DNA from: Candidatus Pacearchaeota archaeon
GTDB lineage: Archaea; Nanobdellota; Nanobdellia; Pacearchaeales; GW2011-AR1
DNA length: 12,078 nucleotides
Assembly: GCA_016866915.1 (NCBI GenBank)
Contig: VGKR01000010.1
Span: 1 to 12,078, forward strand
Direction: 5' to 3'
Shown here: positions 1 through 6,793 of the stretch, piece by piece
Position numbering within the stretch: the stretch's first letter is position 1
How the letters are laid out: each line of letters starts with the position of its first letter
Program-made: the position numbers and the translations under genes
The notes under the pieces: generated by a model
Told to the model about the DNA's origin: nothing
The model's input: the letters and a program-made list of their open reading frames with translations, nothing else
The model's database searches: none

Positions 1-499
1 CACTCCATCCTTTGTAGATTTTCTGCCCGATTTCATTAAGGAATTTTCTTCTATAATTGTTATTTGCATAAAGAACTTCCCGAATATTTTCAGTTATCTG
101 GCTTTTTATTGCAGGAGATCTCTGAACATGAGTTGTCCATAATGTTGTTTTCTTTATTGCTTCTAAAATTGAGCCCTGTTTTCCAATAACCATTCCTGGT
201 TTTTTTGCTTCTATTATTACAATACTACGATAAGAATCAAATATTATGTTTGTGATTTCTGCTTCTTCAGGAACTATTTTTTTTATTTCTTCTTTTGTTT
301 TGTCCTGATCCCAAAGAATTTTAGTATCTGCTCTAAGCTCTATTCTTTTTTTCAGATTATTAACAAGCTCTTTGACTTTGCTTTCTCCTTCTTTGAAGAA
401 TTTCTCATTGTCTGTGTAAAGAACTATATTTGCTCCTTCAAAGTTCGCTTCTGTTATACTGCCCTGCAAATTCTCTGTTATGTGTTTAAGAATGTCCAT
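1..499 (-). CDS. aCPSF1 (archaeal CPSF73-like beta-CASP ribonuclease), N-terminal KH region, partial
   Basis: The first 166 codons of a gene that continues beyond the left edge. They encode the N-terminal KH region of aCPSF1, an endo-/exonuclease that forms mRNA 3' ends and terminates transcription at U-rich sites in archaea. Visible: a first KH-like segment at about residues 1-70, then a second KH domain containing KPGMVIGKQG (about 100-109, with the GKQG loop), followed by TLWTTHVQRSP and an Arg-rich helix (about 138-153), all typical of the family. The metallo-beta-lactamase and beta-CASP domains lie outside the window, so catalytic residues cannot be checked. The ATG at 497-499 is supported by an in-frame TAG just upstream and by an AGGA motif 8 nt away. 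psmB lies immediately upstream on the same strand, a neighbourhood I recall from other archaea. Confidence 0.9.
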   Translation of the reverse strand, partial: MDILKHITENLQGSITEANFEGANIVLYTDNEKFFKEGESKVKELVNNLKKRIELRADTKILWDQDKTKEEIKKIVPEEAEITNIIFDSYRSIVIIEAKKPGMVIGKQGSILEAIKKTTLWTTHVQRSPAIKSQITENIREVLYANNNYRRKFLNEIGQKIYKGWS

Positions 500-507
500 A
501 TTCTAAA

Positions 508-511
508 TCCT
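508..511 (-). promoter_or_regulatory. Shine-Dalgarno motif of the aCPSF1 gene
   Basis: AGGA on the minus strand, 8 nt from the aCPSF1 ATG. It fixes the start codon together with the in-frame TAG directly upstream. A longer anti-SD match (GAGGTGAT, 527-534) lies 27 nt from the ATG, too far to act on it directly. Confidence 0.45.
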
Positions 512-544
512 AAATATCTTTTATTAATCACCTCAAATTTTTTT

Positions 545-558
545 AAAAATATAATAAA
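545..558 (-). promoter_or_regulatory. Possible TATA element for the aCPSF1 gene
   Basis: The minus-strand sequence reads TTTATTATATTTTT in the 81-bp psmB-aCPSF1 gap. A start about 25 nt downstream would give a leader of roughly 25 nt carrying the AGGA motif. The whole gap is AT-rich, so the match is weak, and read-through from psmB is an alternative. Confidence 0.3.
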
Positions 559-580
559 TTATGAAATTATTTTGTTTAAA

Positions 581-1252
581 CTATTGTTTTTTTGAATTCT
601 TATAATCTGGAAGAATTTCCTGCTCAATGACTTTTTTTATGCCGTCTTTTGAGATTGTAAAGACATCGATTCCAAATCCAGAGCCAATATCTCTTTGAGT
701 TGATGATTTTATAGCTTCAACAGCAAGCTCAACTCCTTCTTTCAGAGACATTTCTGATTTATATTGTCTTTCAAGCAATCCAAGAACATAAGGCATTCCA
801 CTTCCGATATTTGCATCATAATCTTCAACTTCATTAATTCCTCCGTCTGGCATAACAGAATACAATTGTGCAGAGCCATCTTCATTTATTCCAGCAACTA
901 AAAATCCTGCTATTGAGGGAATCATAGAAGGTTGTCTTATTGTAGAATATAAATAACTTGCAAGCAAGCTTGATGCTTGTCTTACACTTGGGCGTGATTT
1001 TGAGCGTAATTCCTTAAGCTTTAATTCAGCCGGAAGAATTTTCTCTGCTCTTTGAATGTCTGAAACAGAACCTGTTCCCGATATAACAAGATAATCAGTA
1101 ATTTGCCTTACTTTCTGTGATTTTTTGTTTGCTACAATTGTTCCTCCAAGAGTTGACTGTCTATCTCCAGCCATAACAACTCCGTCTTTGCAAACTATTC
1201 CAAGTATTGTAGTTCCTGTCTTCAAAATCGAGTTTTTTAATTCGCTGTTCAT
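581..1252 (-). CDS. psmB: Proteasome beta subunit (20S core, catalytic)
   Basis: Catalytic subunit of the archaeal 20S proteasome, which forms the two inner heptameric rings and degrades proteins fed in by AAA+ ATPases. The 223-residue product starts with a short propeptide of 13 residues ending in KTG. Self-cleavage before Thr14 (GTTILG) would expose the N-terminal threonine nucleophile. Asp30 corresponds to the conserved acidic residue 17 of the mature enzyme, and Lys47 probably to the catalytic Lys33. I count one extra residue between these two relative to the Thermoplasma enzyme as I remember it. NIGSGMPYV (Ser129 region) and QRDIGSG (Asp166/Ser169 region) complete the active-site set. 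The alpha subunit, psmA, is 6.7 kb away on the other strand. The 59-nt gap after rad50 carries a candidate TATA box, so psmB may have its own promoter. The aCPSF1 gene follows. Confidence 0.97.
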   Translation of the reverse strand: MNSELKNSILKTGTTILGIVCKDGVVMAGDRQSTLGGTIVANKKSQKVRQITDYLVISGTGSVSDIQRAEKILPAELKLKELRSKSRPSVRQASSLLASYLYSTIRQPSMIPSIAGFLVAGINEDGSAQLYSVMPDGGINEVEDYDANIGSGMPYVLGLLERQYKSEMSLKEGVELAVEAIKSSTQRDIGSGFGIDVFTISKDGIKKVIEQEILPDYKNSKKQ

Positions 1253-1270
1253 CTTATTAAAATATTGTCC

Positions 1271-1281
1271 TTAATATAATT
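1271..1281 (-). promoter_or_regulatory. Candidate TATA box for psmB
   Basis: The minus strand reads TAATTATATTAA in the short gap after the rad50 stop. Its centre is about 24 nt from the psmB ATG, the spacing expected for a leaderless or nearly leaderless archaeal transcript. No clear Shine-Dalgarno motif precedes psmB, which agrees with leaderless initiation. Confidence 0.4.
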
Positions 1282-1311
1282 AGAACCAATCCTATTCTTT
1301 TAGGAGAAATT

Positions 1312-3375
1312 CTATTTTATAAAGTTTTCGGAAATAACTTTTGAAATGCCATATTCTTTTTTGAATTTTATTACATTATCAACAAAACTCTCAATTTTTT
1401 GCTCATGACTTACAATTATAAGCTGTTTTGTATTAAGCTGATCCAAAACTTCACGAATCTTATCTAATTGCTGTTCTGAAAATCCGTCTGTCGGCTCGTC
1501 GAGTATAACAAGGTCTTTTGTCTTAATTTTACTTAAAAGAGAATTTAAAACCTGATTCAAAGACAAACGATATGCAAGAGCAACAGCTGTTCTTTCTCCT
1601 CCTGACAGATAAGTATAATCTATTTCATAATCCTGATATTCAACTATCGGCGTGAAACTATCATCAAGTCTTGCTTCAAAGTTTTCCGAAACAAGCATTG
1701 AAAACCATTTAGCAAAAAGTCTTGAAAATTCATGCTTAAGCTTAATCATCACATTTTTTTCAATTACAGAAATTAACGGAATAAAATTTTTAGATATCCA
1801 TGTTTCAAGAGCAATTATATAATTCAATTTTTCTCTTATCTCTTCTGTTTTTCTAATTCTTTCCTTAAGCTCGAATATATGCCTTGAGAAAACCTCTATT
1901 TCCTTTTTGCCCTCTGCGATTTTTATTTCTGTGAATTTTTCTTCTCTCGCAGATTCCTCGAGTTCTTTTTGTTTTATCTCAAATATTTTCTCAAATTTAT
2001 TTAATTCAAAAATTGATTTGCTTAAACTCTCCATATGCCGCTGAAGAAGCTGCATATCCTGCAAGAGAGATTCATTGATTTTTTTAATTTCCCTAAGTCT
2101 TTTTGTCTTTTCTTCGATTTCTTGGAGTTTTATTTTAAGTAGATTTAATTCTGAAATTCTTTTTTCTCCCAAAGAAATCTGCGTTTCAATCTGCGAAAGA
2201 GTTTTGATTATTCTTTCCTTCTCTAATTCTAATCGGGCGATATTTTTTAAATTATCAGAAATCTCTGAATCTAACTTATTGACTATATTGCTTTTATAGA
2301 CAGATCCGACATCTTGGAGGCAGGTCGGACATATATCAATTGAAATTAATTTTTTCTTTATTGCTTCATTATCCTGATTTTTTATTTTCAGAGAATTTAT
2401 CTGGGAGGCTGTTTTTAGAAGTTCGTCATTCAGTACGATTCTTTCTTTTTTCTTAACTGAAATTTCCAATTCAGCCTCTTTTATTTTTTCTTCTTTAAAT
2501 TCTATAAGGGATAGTTCTTTGATTTGAGCTTCTATCTGCTCTAAAATCTTAGAATTAGAAGTGAAAATTTCCTGCTTGTTTGAAAGCATTATTTTTGTTT
2601 TTTCAACTTCCTGCTTTAATTTTTTTCTTTCATCTATTTTTTCGAGAATTTTTTCAATTTCTTCCTGAATGCTTTTTTTAGCATAAGTTTTAGAAGAAAG
2701 TTCTTTTTCGATTAGAGCTAGATGGAATTGTTTTAATTCAAGTTCCATCTCTTTGCTGATAAGATTTTCTTTATCTGAATCCAAACTATCAATTTTTCCT
2801 TCAAGAATTCTTCTTTCTTCTCTCAGTTTTGAGGTTAAAATTGCTCCATTTTCAATAATTTTTTTGTATTTGTCTATTCCGAACACGTGCCTCAGAGCAT
2901 TAAGCCTAATTTCAGGGTCTTCAAGAATTATCTGCTTCATTTCTTCTTGGGGAGTGTAAACTGTAAATTTGTAAAGAATGTTTTGTTTCTTTGCGAATTC
3001 CCTTGGATAATTAAGAATCGATAAAACCCGATCTTTTATTTCTGTTACAGAAAGCTCTTGTTTCTCATTATCAATTGTTATTGTGCAATAATCTTGAGTT
3101 ATTGTTTTTCCTTTTTTAAGGGTTCTTTCAAGAATTATATCTTTATTATCAACATTCAATTTAAGAATAACTCCTCCATCTTTCTCTCCATTTCTTAACA
3201 AAGATGCACCTCTTTGTCCAGGTTGCAATCCAAACAGAGCGAATTCAATCCCTAAAAGAACAGAGGTTTTTCCCGAGCCAATATCTCCTGAAAGAAGAGT
3301 AGAGCCTTCTGGAAAAATCAGAGTTTGTTTTTTATAACTTCTTATATTGCTCAAAGTTATTTCTTTTATTATCAT
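1312..3375 (-). CDS. rad50: Rad50 DNA double-strand break repair ATPase (compact form)
   Basis: SMC-like ATPase that partners Mre11 in sensing and processing DNA ends. All the ABC-type motifs are present: Walker A GDIGSGKT (30-37), Q-loop Gln143 in YTPQEE, signature SGGER (591-595), Walker B VILDEPTD (623-630, Asp626-Glu627) and the switch histidine in VSHEQ (His657). Long Lys/Glu-rich heptad segments at about 180-340 and 365-525 form an antiparallel coiled coil, and the zinc-hook CPTC sits at 349-352, almost exactly mid-protein. At 687 residues it is shorter than well-studied archaeal Rad50 proteins (about 850-900). The ATPase heads look complete, so the missing length lies in the arms, each about 155-160 residues. 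The gene follows mre11 after 11 nt with no strong ribosome binding site, so the two are probably co-transcribed. Confidence 0.96.
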   Translation of the reverse strand: MIIKEITLSNIRSYKKQTLIFPEGSTLLSGDIGSGKTSVLLGIEFALFGLQPGQRGASLLRNGEKDGGVILKLNVDNKDIILERTLKKGKTITQDYCTITIDNEKQELSVTEIKDRVLSILNYPREFAKKQNILYKFTVYTPQEEMKQIILEDPEIRLNALRHVFGIDKYKKIIENGAILTSKLREERRILEGKIDSLDSDKENLISKEMELELKQFHLALIEKELSSKTYAKKSIQEEIEKILEKIDERKKLKQEVEKTKIMLSNKQEIFTSNSKILEQIEAQIKELSLIEFKEEKIKEAELEISVKKKERIVLNDELLKTASQINSLKIKNQDNEAIKKKLISIDICPTCLQDVGSVYKSNIVNKLDSEISDNLKNIARLELEKERIIKTLSQIETQISLGEKRISELNLLKIKLQEIEEKTKRLREIKKINESLLQDMQLLQRHMESLSKSIFELNKFEKIFEIKQKELEESAREEKFTEIKIAEGKKEIEVFSRHIFELKERIRKTEEIREKLNYIIALETWISKNFIPLISVIEKNVMIKLKHEFSRLFAKWFSMLVSENFEARLDDSFTPIVEYQDYEIDYTYLSGGERTAVALAYRLSLNQVLNSLLSKIKTKDLVILDEPTDGFSEQQLDKIREVLDQLNTKQLIIVSHEQKIESFVDNVIKFKKEYGISKVISENFIK

Positions 3376-3386
3376 TTTTCAGAGTG

Positions 3387-4553
3387 CTAAAAATTAAGCA
3401 CTTTTTTAGATTCATCAAAGAGTCTTCCAAAAAAAACTTCTGTTGTTTCTCCTTCTTGCTTTTCTTTTGAAAGAATATCTATTAACTGCGGAACAAATTT
3501 GTTGAAATCTGATGTGTTTTGCTTCACATAATTTTTGATTGTGCCGTCTTCTACATCTTCTGTTTCTTCTATTTTAATTTCGAGATTTGCTTCCTTAGTC
3601 TTTAGTTCGTATGTATTTTTTAGAAAAAAGTATGCTTTCTTTCTCTTTATTGCTTCTTCTATCTGTGAAAATTTTATGTCTGAATTTTTTCCAATCTCAA
3701 GATTTCCCCTAAGTCTTAACAGCACTATTTTATCTTGTATGTCTTTTTTTTCTAATTCAGAAATTATCTTTTCTGTTACAAATAGAGCATTATTCACTTC
3801 TATATCTAATGAAATAACTTCTTTTAATTTTAATTCTATTTTTTTAACTGCATTTGAAGGTTCTGCATTAGTATTGACTATGCAAAATCTTCCATATTCT
3901 AAATCTTCAAGCTCCTGGAAATTATTTGGGAAAATTGGGCCAGGATAAACAAAATTGCCATATTGAAAATCTATATGCAAATGTCCAAGAGCGTAATAAT
4001 CTGCAGAAGGAAGTTTTGATGTTTCTAAAGAATCTATGGGAAGAGTTCCTTTTGCTTTATCTATTACTGTGTGAAGCATAAAAATTTTGAACATTCCCGG
4101 AGAATCATTCAGTACTATTCTTCGTAAATCAGGTATCTCCAAACCAGATGTTTTTCCGGGATATCCGTAAATCGCAACTCCCTTGTAAATTGTTGGATTT
4201 AAAATCAATTTTCCGTCTCTTTCTTCAAAATTCTCAACATTTTTGCAAAAACCTGCTTTTTCAAGAACATCGAGAAATGTTTTTCCAGATACAGAATAAT
4301 CATGAGAGCCAGCAATAATAAAACACGGAATTTTCGCATCATGTAGTTTTCTGAATTCTGCAAATGTTTCTTTAAGAACATCTATCTGAGGAAAAGCGGA
4401 GTCAAACAAATCTCCTGAAATCAGAATAAAATCGACTTTTTCTTTTATGCAAATTCCCAATGCTTTCTTGAATGATTGGGTGTTTAATTCCTGAAGAGGT
4501 GGCTGTTTCCAACCTCCAAGATGAACATCTGCTAAATGTGCGAATTTTACCAT
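3387..4553 (-). CDS. mre11: Mre11 DNA repair exonuclease/endonuclease
   Basis: Mn-dependent calcineurin-like phosphoesterase that trims DNA ends together with Rad50. The 388-residue product has the phosphoesterase motifs in order: DVHLGG (Asp9, His11), GDLFD (Asp48), GSHD (82-85, with the catalytic histidine at 84), LHTVI (His161) and GHLH (His191, His193). In the third motif a serine (Ser83) occupies the position that is Asn in the more usual GNHD, where Asn is a metal ligand. My recollection is that GSHD also occurs in other archaeal Mre11 proteins. The C-terminal part (about 240-388) is the less conserved capping and Rad50-binding region, ending in a Phe-rich segment (VFFGRLFDESKKVLNF) that fits a Rad50-contact helix. 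It is first in an mre11-rad50 unit behind a good TATA box. The usual archaeal partners herA and nurA are not adjacent. Confidence 0.95.
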   Translation of the reverse strand: MVKFAHLADVHLGGWKQPPLQELNTQSFKKALGICIKEKVDFILISGDLFDSAFPQIDVLKETFAEFRKLHDAKIPCFIIAGSHDYSVSGKTFLDVLEKAGFCKNVENFEERDGKLILNPTIYKGVAIYGYPGKTSGLEIPDLRRIVLNDSPGMFKIFMLHTVIDKAKGTLPIDSLETSKLPSADYYALGHLHIDFQYGNFVYPGPIFPNNFQELEDLEYGRFCIVNTNAEPSNAVKKIELKLKEVISLDIEVNNALFVTEKIISELEKKDIQDKIVLLRLRGNLEIGKNSDIKFSQIEEAIKRKKAYFFLKNTYELKTKEANLEIKIEETEDVEDGTIKNYVKQNTSDFNKFVPQLIDILSKEKQEGETTEVFFGRLFDESKKVLNF

Positions 4554-4586
4554 TTTATTTGTTTAAATTTAGAAGCATGACGGGAG

Positions 4587-4596
4587 TATATAAAAT
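4587..4596 (-). promoter_or_regulatory. Promoter (TATA box) of the mre11-rad50 unit
   Basis: The minus strand reads ATTTTATATAC in the 95-bp gap upstream of mre11, the clearest archaeal TATA-like element on this strand. Its centre is about 38 nt from the mre11 ATG, which predicts a leader of roughly 10-15 nt. Confidence 0.5.
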
Positions 4597-4648
4597 TGAT
4601 TGTTATTTTATTCAACAAAAGCTTTTTCTAAATTAAGAATTTCGCTTT

Positions 4649-5200
4649 CTATAGAATATTATTGAAAAAGTTAGCTAATTCTTCCTTGAATAATATAACT
4701 GCAGCTAATATTCCAAGCAACAGAAGAAGAAGGAAAACAAAAACTATTGTTATTGTTTTTCCCGGTGATTTTGGTTTTTCACCATAATTTGAAACTTTTT
4801 GTGTAACTTTTTGCCCAGGTTGCTGTATTTGTTGGATTTGCTGGCCCTGATATTGAGATGATTGAGTAGCAGGCAATAGGGGTGGAGGTGGAGGTGTAGA
4901 GAAAAATTTGGGTTTGCCTTTTTCTGAAGATGATGTTGATTGCTGAAGTGCTTCCTGTGCAGGAGATTTATTTGATGTTAATGTTGGTTGTTGAATTTGT
5001 TGGATTTGAGGCTGAATTGACTGTTGGGCTGGTTGCTGAGGATATTGGCCGAAGAATTGTGGAGCTTGTAATTCTTGAACAGAATCTTCAATTTCTTCTT
5101 TTGAATATCCCGCATTATAGAAACTCATCATTGCTTTTTCAAGAGATTCTCCTCTTGCAAGAGCTGCTCTTAATCCCCCAACAATGTCTTCGTTAGCCAT
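4649..5200 (-). CDS. Unknown tail-anchored protein with N-terminal helical domain and Gln/Pro-rich linker
   Basis: I do not recognise a named family. The 183-residue product has three parts. Residues 1-46 are a small, probably all-helical domain with a short pattern built on RGESLEKAM, NAGYSKEEIEDSV. Residues 47-148 are a low-complexity linker rich in Gln, Pro and Ser, with repeated QIQQIQQP (at about 65-72 and 121-128) and a run of five prolines (103-107). Residues 149-171 are a strongly hydrophobic transmembrane helix followed by a 12-residue tail. No signal peptide is visible. With lysines (141-148) before the membrane segment and Lys172-Glu-Glu after it, topology is uncertain; a cytoplasmic N-domain tethered by its C-terminal anchor is my preferred reading. 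Similar small 'AGYS-EEI-EAV' helical modules on membrane proteins seem frequent in DPANN-type genomes (recollection only). It lies between RNase J and mre11, with gaps of about 95 nt on both sides, so it is probably a separate transcription unit. Confidence 0.75.
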   Translation of the reverse strand: MANEDIVGGLRAALARGESLEKAMMSFYNAGYSKEEIEDSVQELQAPQFFGQYPQQPAQQSIQPQIQQIQQPTLTSNKSPAQEALQQSTSSSEKGKPKFFSTPPPPPLLPATQSSQYQGQQIQQIQQPGQKVTQKVSNYGEKPKSPGKTITIVFVFLLLLLLGILAAVILFKEELANFFNNIL

Positions 5201-5250
5201 TTTTATTTAAAGAGATTATACAAAATTTTAATTTTAGTTTAGCCACTCTT

Positions 5251-5267
5251 CTATAATGCATTTCGGG
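5251..5267 (-). promoter_or_regulatory. Candidate BRE/TATA element upstream of the tail-anchored protein gene
   Basis: The minus strand reads CCCGAAATGCATTATAG: a CGAAA block like the TFB-recognition element, followed by a TATA-like ATTATA. It lies about 54 nt from the ATG at 5200. A second TATA-like string (TATAAT, 5217-5222) lies about 20 nt upstream of the ATG. I cannot say which is used. Confidence 0.3.
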
Positions 5268-5295
5268 TTTAAAAATTGTTTTATGACAAGAATTT

Positions 5296-6687
5296 TTACA
5301 AATTTAGGACTTTTCCATTGCTGGCAAGATGCGATGTTTCACCAAATTTATATCCAAATTCAGATGCAAGTCCTATCAAATGAGCTTCCTGCTGCATTGT
5401 TCCGTGCACAGGTATGACATGTTTTGGCTTTAGAAGTCTTATTAAATCTCTCATATCTTCTCGACTTCCATGCCCATGAACATGAACATCTGTTTGAATT
5501 CGGACACCTATTCTTTTTAGTTTGTTATCCATTTTATCTCTTGCAGCAATATTTATCGGAGAAGGAATTATTGATGAAGAAAAGATTAGATTATCTCCTT
5601 CACGGAATTTGAAAGGTGTTTCTCCTTTAACAATTCTGTCTAAAATCGAATTTTCTTCAGCTTGATGTCCTGTGCACACAATAAGATATTTTTCCCTATT
5701 GTTTTCTACTTTTCTTAAAAAAGAATTTACCTGCCGATTGTATTTTAGAAGAGTTATATTTTTTTTAAACGGACATTTTTTTATAGCTATAGCTGCATTT
5801 ACATATTTGTAAAGTCCGCGTCCGATAAAAACAATTTCTCGATTTGTTCTTTTTCCAAACTCAACTATGCTGTTTAATCTTTCTATGTGAGAAGAAAATG
5901 TTGTTATAAATATCGCTTTTTTAGAATATTTTACTTTCGCCAAAGCCTCTTCAACAAGATGTTTTGCAATTGTTTCACTTCCTGGTTTTTTCTCTGTTCC
6001 AGAATAAAGTGCGTCAAGAACGAGGACTTTTACCTTCTTCTTGCCAAGTTCACTTAATTTTTTATAATTTGGAGGAGGACCCATTGTCGGCTTATTGTCA
6101 AATTTAAGATCTAATGCATAAAAAAATATTCCTTCTGATGTATGTAAAGCTAAGAAAACGCAATCCAAAGTAGAGTGTGTAGCATGAATAAATTCTACCT
6201 TGTAAGTTTCTGATTTTCCTTTTATCATTTGGACAGAATTTGGTTGAATAACTTTCAAAGGATTATTGAATTTTGTTGATTCATCTTCTAATAAAGTTTC
6301 TAAAACCCTCATAGTGAATGGTGCTGTGAAAATCGGAACACTAGGATATCTTTTAATAAGATAAGGTAAGCCTCCGACATGGTCTAAATGAGCGTGACTT
6401 ATGAAAATTGCCTTCACTTTATCTCTCCATCCCATTTTATCAAGAACTAAATCATCTGGAATTGCCCCAAATTCCCTAAGTTTTTCTTCTGTATATTTCG
6501 GACCAATTTTCTTTATTGCTTCTCCTCTTTTAAGCCGGCTGGCATAACTCAAAAGATGTTCTTCCTGAAGTTCAACTATTCCGGGAATATGAAGCCCCAT
6601 ATCAAATAAAAAAACATCTTCATTTATTCGCACAGCTGTCATATTCTTTCCAACTTCTTCAGATCCGCCGATTACGCAAATATCCAT
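5296..6687 (-). CDS. RNase J-type beta-CASP ribonuclease
   Basis: Archaeal RNase J, a zinc-dependent 5'-3' exonuclease of the metallo-beta-lactamase/beta-CASP superfamily acting in RNA decay and maturation. In the 463-residue product the lactamase motifs are HAHLDH (98-103), FIHATHS (166-172, metal-binding histidine probably His171) and ALDLKFD (191-197, Asp193). The beta-CASP insertion spans about 210-370 and contains ITTFSSHIERL (261-271). Motif B is HVHGHGSREDM (402-412, His406) and motif C is IPVHGT (425-430, His428). RNase J-type VHGHGS and the absence of KH domains distinguish it from aCPSF1, which is also present in this window. The C-terminus ends soon after motif C, so the bacterial-style C-terminal domain is missing, as usual in archaea. 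The start is the first ATG before the conserved IGGSEEVGKN strand. It is transcribed divergently from rnp2. Confidence 0.94.
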   Translation of the reverse strand: MDICVIGGSEEVGKNMTAVRINEDVFLFDMGLHIPGIVELQEEHLLSYASRLKRGEAIKKIGPKYTEEKLREFGAIPDDLVLDKMGWRDKVKAIFISHAHLDHVGGLPYLIKRYPSVPIFTAPFTMRVLETLLEDESTKFNNPLKVIQPNSVQMIKGKSETYKVEFIHATHSTLDCVFLALHTSEGIFFYALDLKFDNKPTMGPPPNYKKLSELGKKKVKVLVLDALYSGTEKKPGSETIAKHLVEEALAKVKYSKKAIFITTFSSHIERLNSIVEFGKRTNREIVFIGRGLYKYVNAAIAIKKCPFKKNITLLKYNRQVNSFLRKVENNREKYLIVCTGHQAEENSILDRIVKGETPFKFREGDNLIFSSSIIPSPINIAARDKMDNKLKRIGVRIQTDVHVHGHGSREDMRDLIRLLKPKHVIPVHGTMQQEAHLIGLASEFGYKFGETSHLASNGKVLNL

Positions 6688-6728
6688 TTGATTAAATTCC
6701 CTATTTTTAGTAATACATAGAAATATCA

Positions 6729-6739
6729 GTTTAAAAACT
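6729..6739 (-). promoter_or_regulatory. Candidate TATA box for the RNase J gene
   Basis: The minus strand reads GAGTTTTTAAACTG, about 45 nt from the RNase J ATG. A start about 25 nt downstream would leave a leader of roughly 20 nt that includes AGGGA, a modest Shine-Dalgarno-like motif. The region is AT-rich, so this is tentative. Confidence 0.35.
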
Positions 6740-6761
6740 CTTTCTGTTAAAAGATAAATAA

Positions 6762-6772
6762 AATTATAAAAA
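6762..6772 (+). promoter_or_regulatory. Promoter (TATA box) for rnp2 and following genes
   Basis: AATTATAAAAA centred about 26 nt before the rnp2 ATG, with no Shine-Dalgarno motif between. This is the classic geometry of a leaderless archaeal transcript. Confidence 0.5.
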
Positions 6773-6793
6773 CTCTTTTTTACTGTAAATATT

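Noticed and set aside
535..558. T-rich tract on the transcribed strand between psmB and the aCPSF1 gene, as a possible autoregulatory aCPSF1 termination site
   Set aside because: aCPSF1 does act at U-rich sites, but the longest run here is about five T and the whole genome is AT-rich; nothing specific supports autoregulation.
1291..1304. CCTATTCTTTTAGG inverted repeat after rad50
   Set aside because: Only a four-base stem; no convincing terminator structure.
2305..2329. Inverted repeat TCCGAC / GTCGGA around the Rad50 zinc-hook codons
   Set aside because: Six-base arms with a 13-base loop inside conserved coding sequence (Cys-Pro-Thr-Cys and following Asp-Val-Gly); explained by codon choice.
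3535..3948. 137-residue open frame on the plus strand opposite mre11
   Set aside because: Lies wholly within a clear Mre11 gene, has Ser/Phe/Leu-rich low-quality composition and no start context; a shadow frame.
4617..4626. Palindrome AAAAGCTTTT after the tail-anchored protein gene, possible terminator
   Set aside because: Ten-base AT-rich palindrome in an AT-rich gap without a following long T-run; too weak to call a terminator.
4822..5010. Repeated GTTGGATTTG-like DNA strings, possible direct-repeat element
   Set aside because: They encode the repeated QIQQIQQP of the low-complexity linker; a coding repeat rather than a DNA element.
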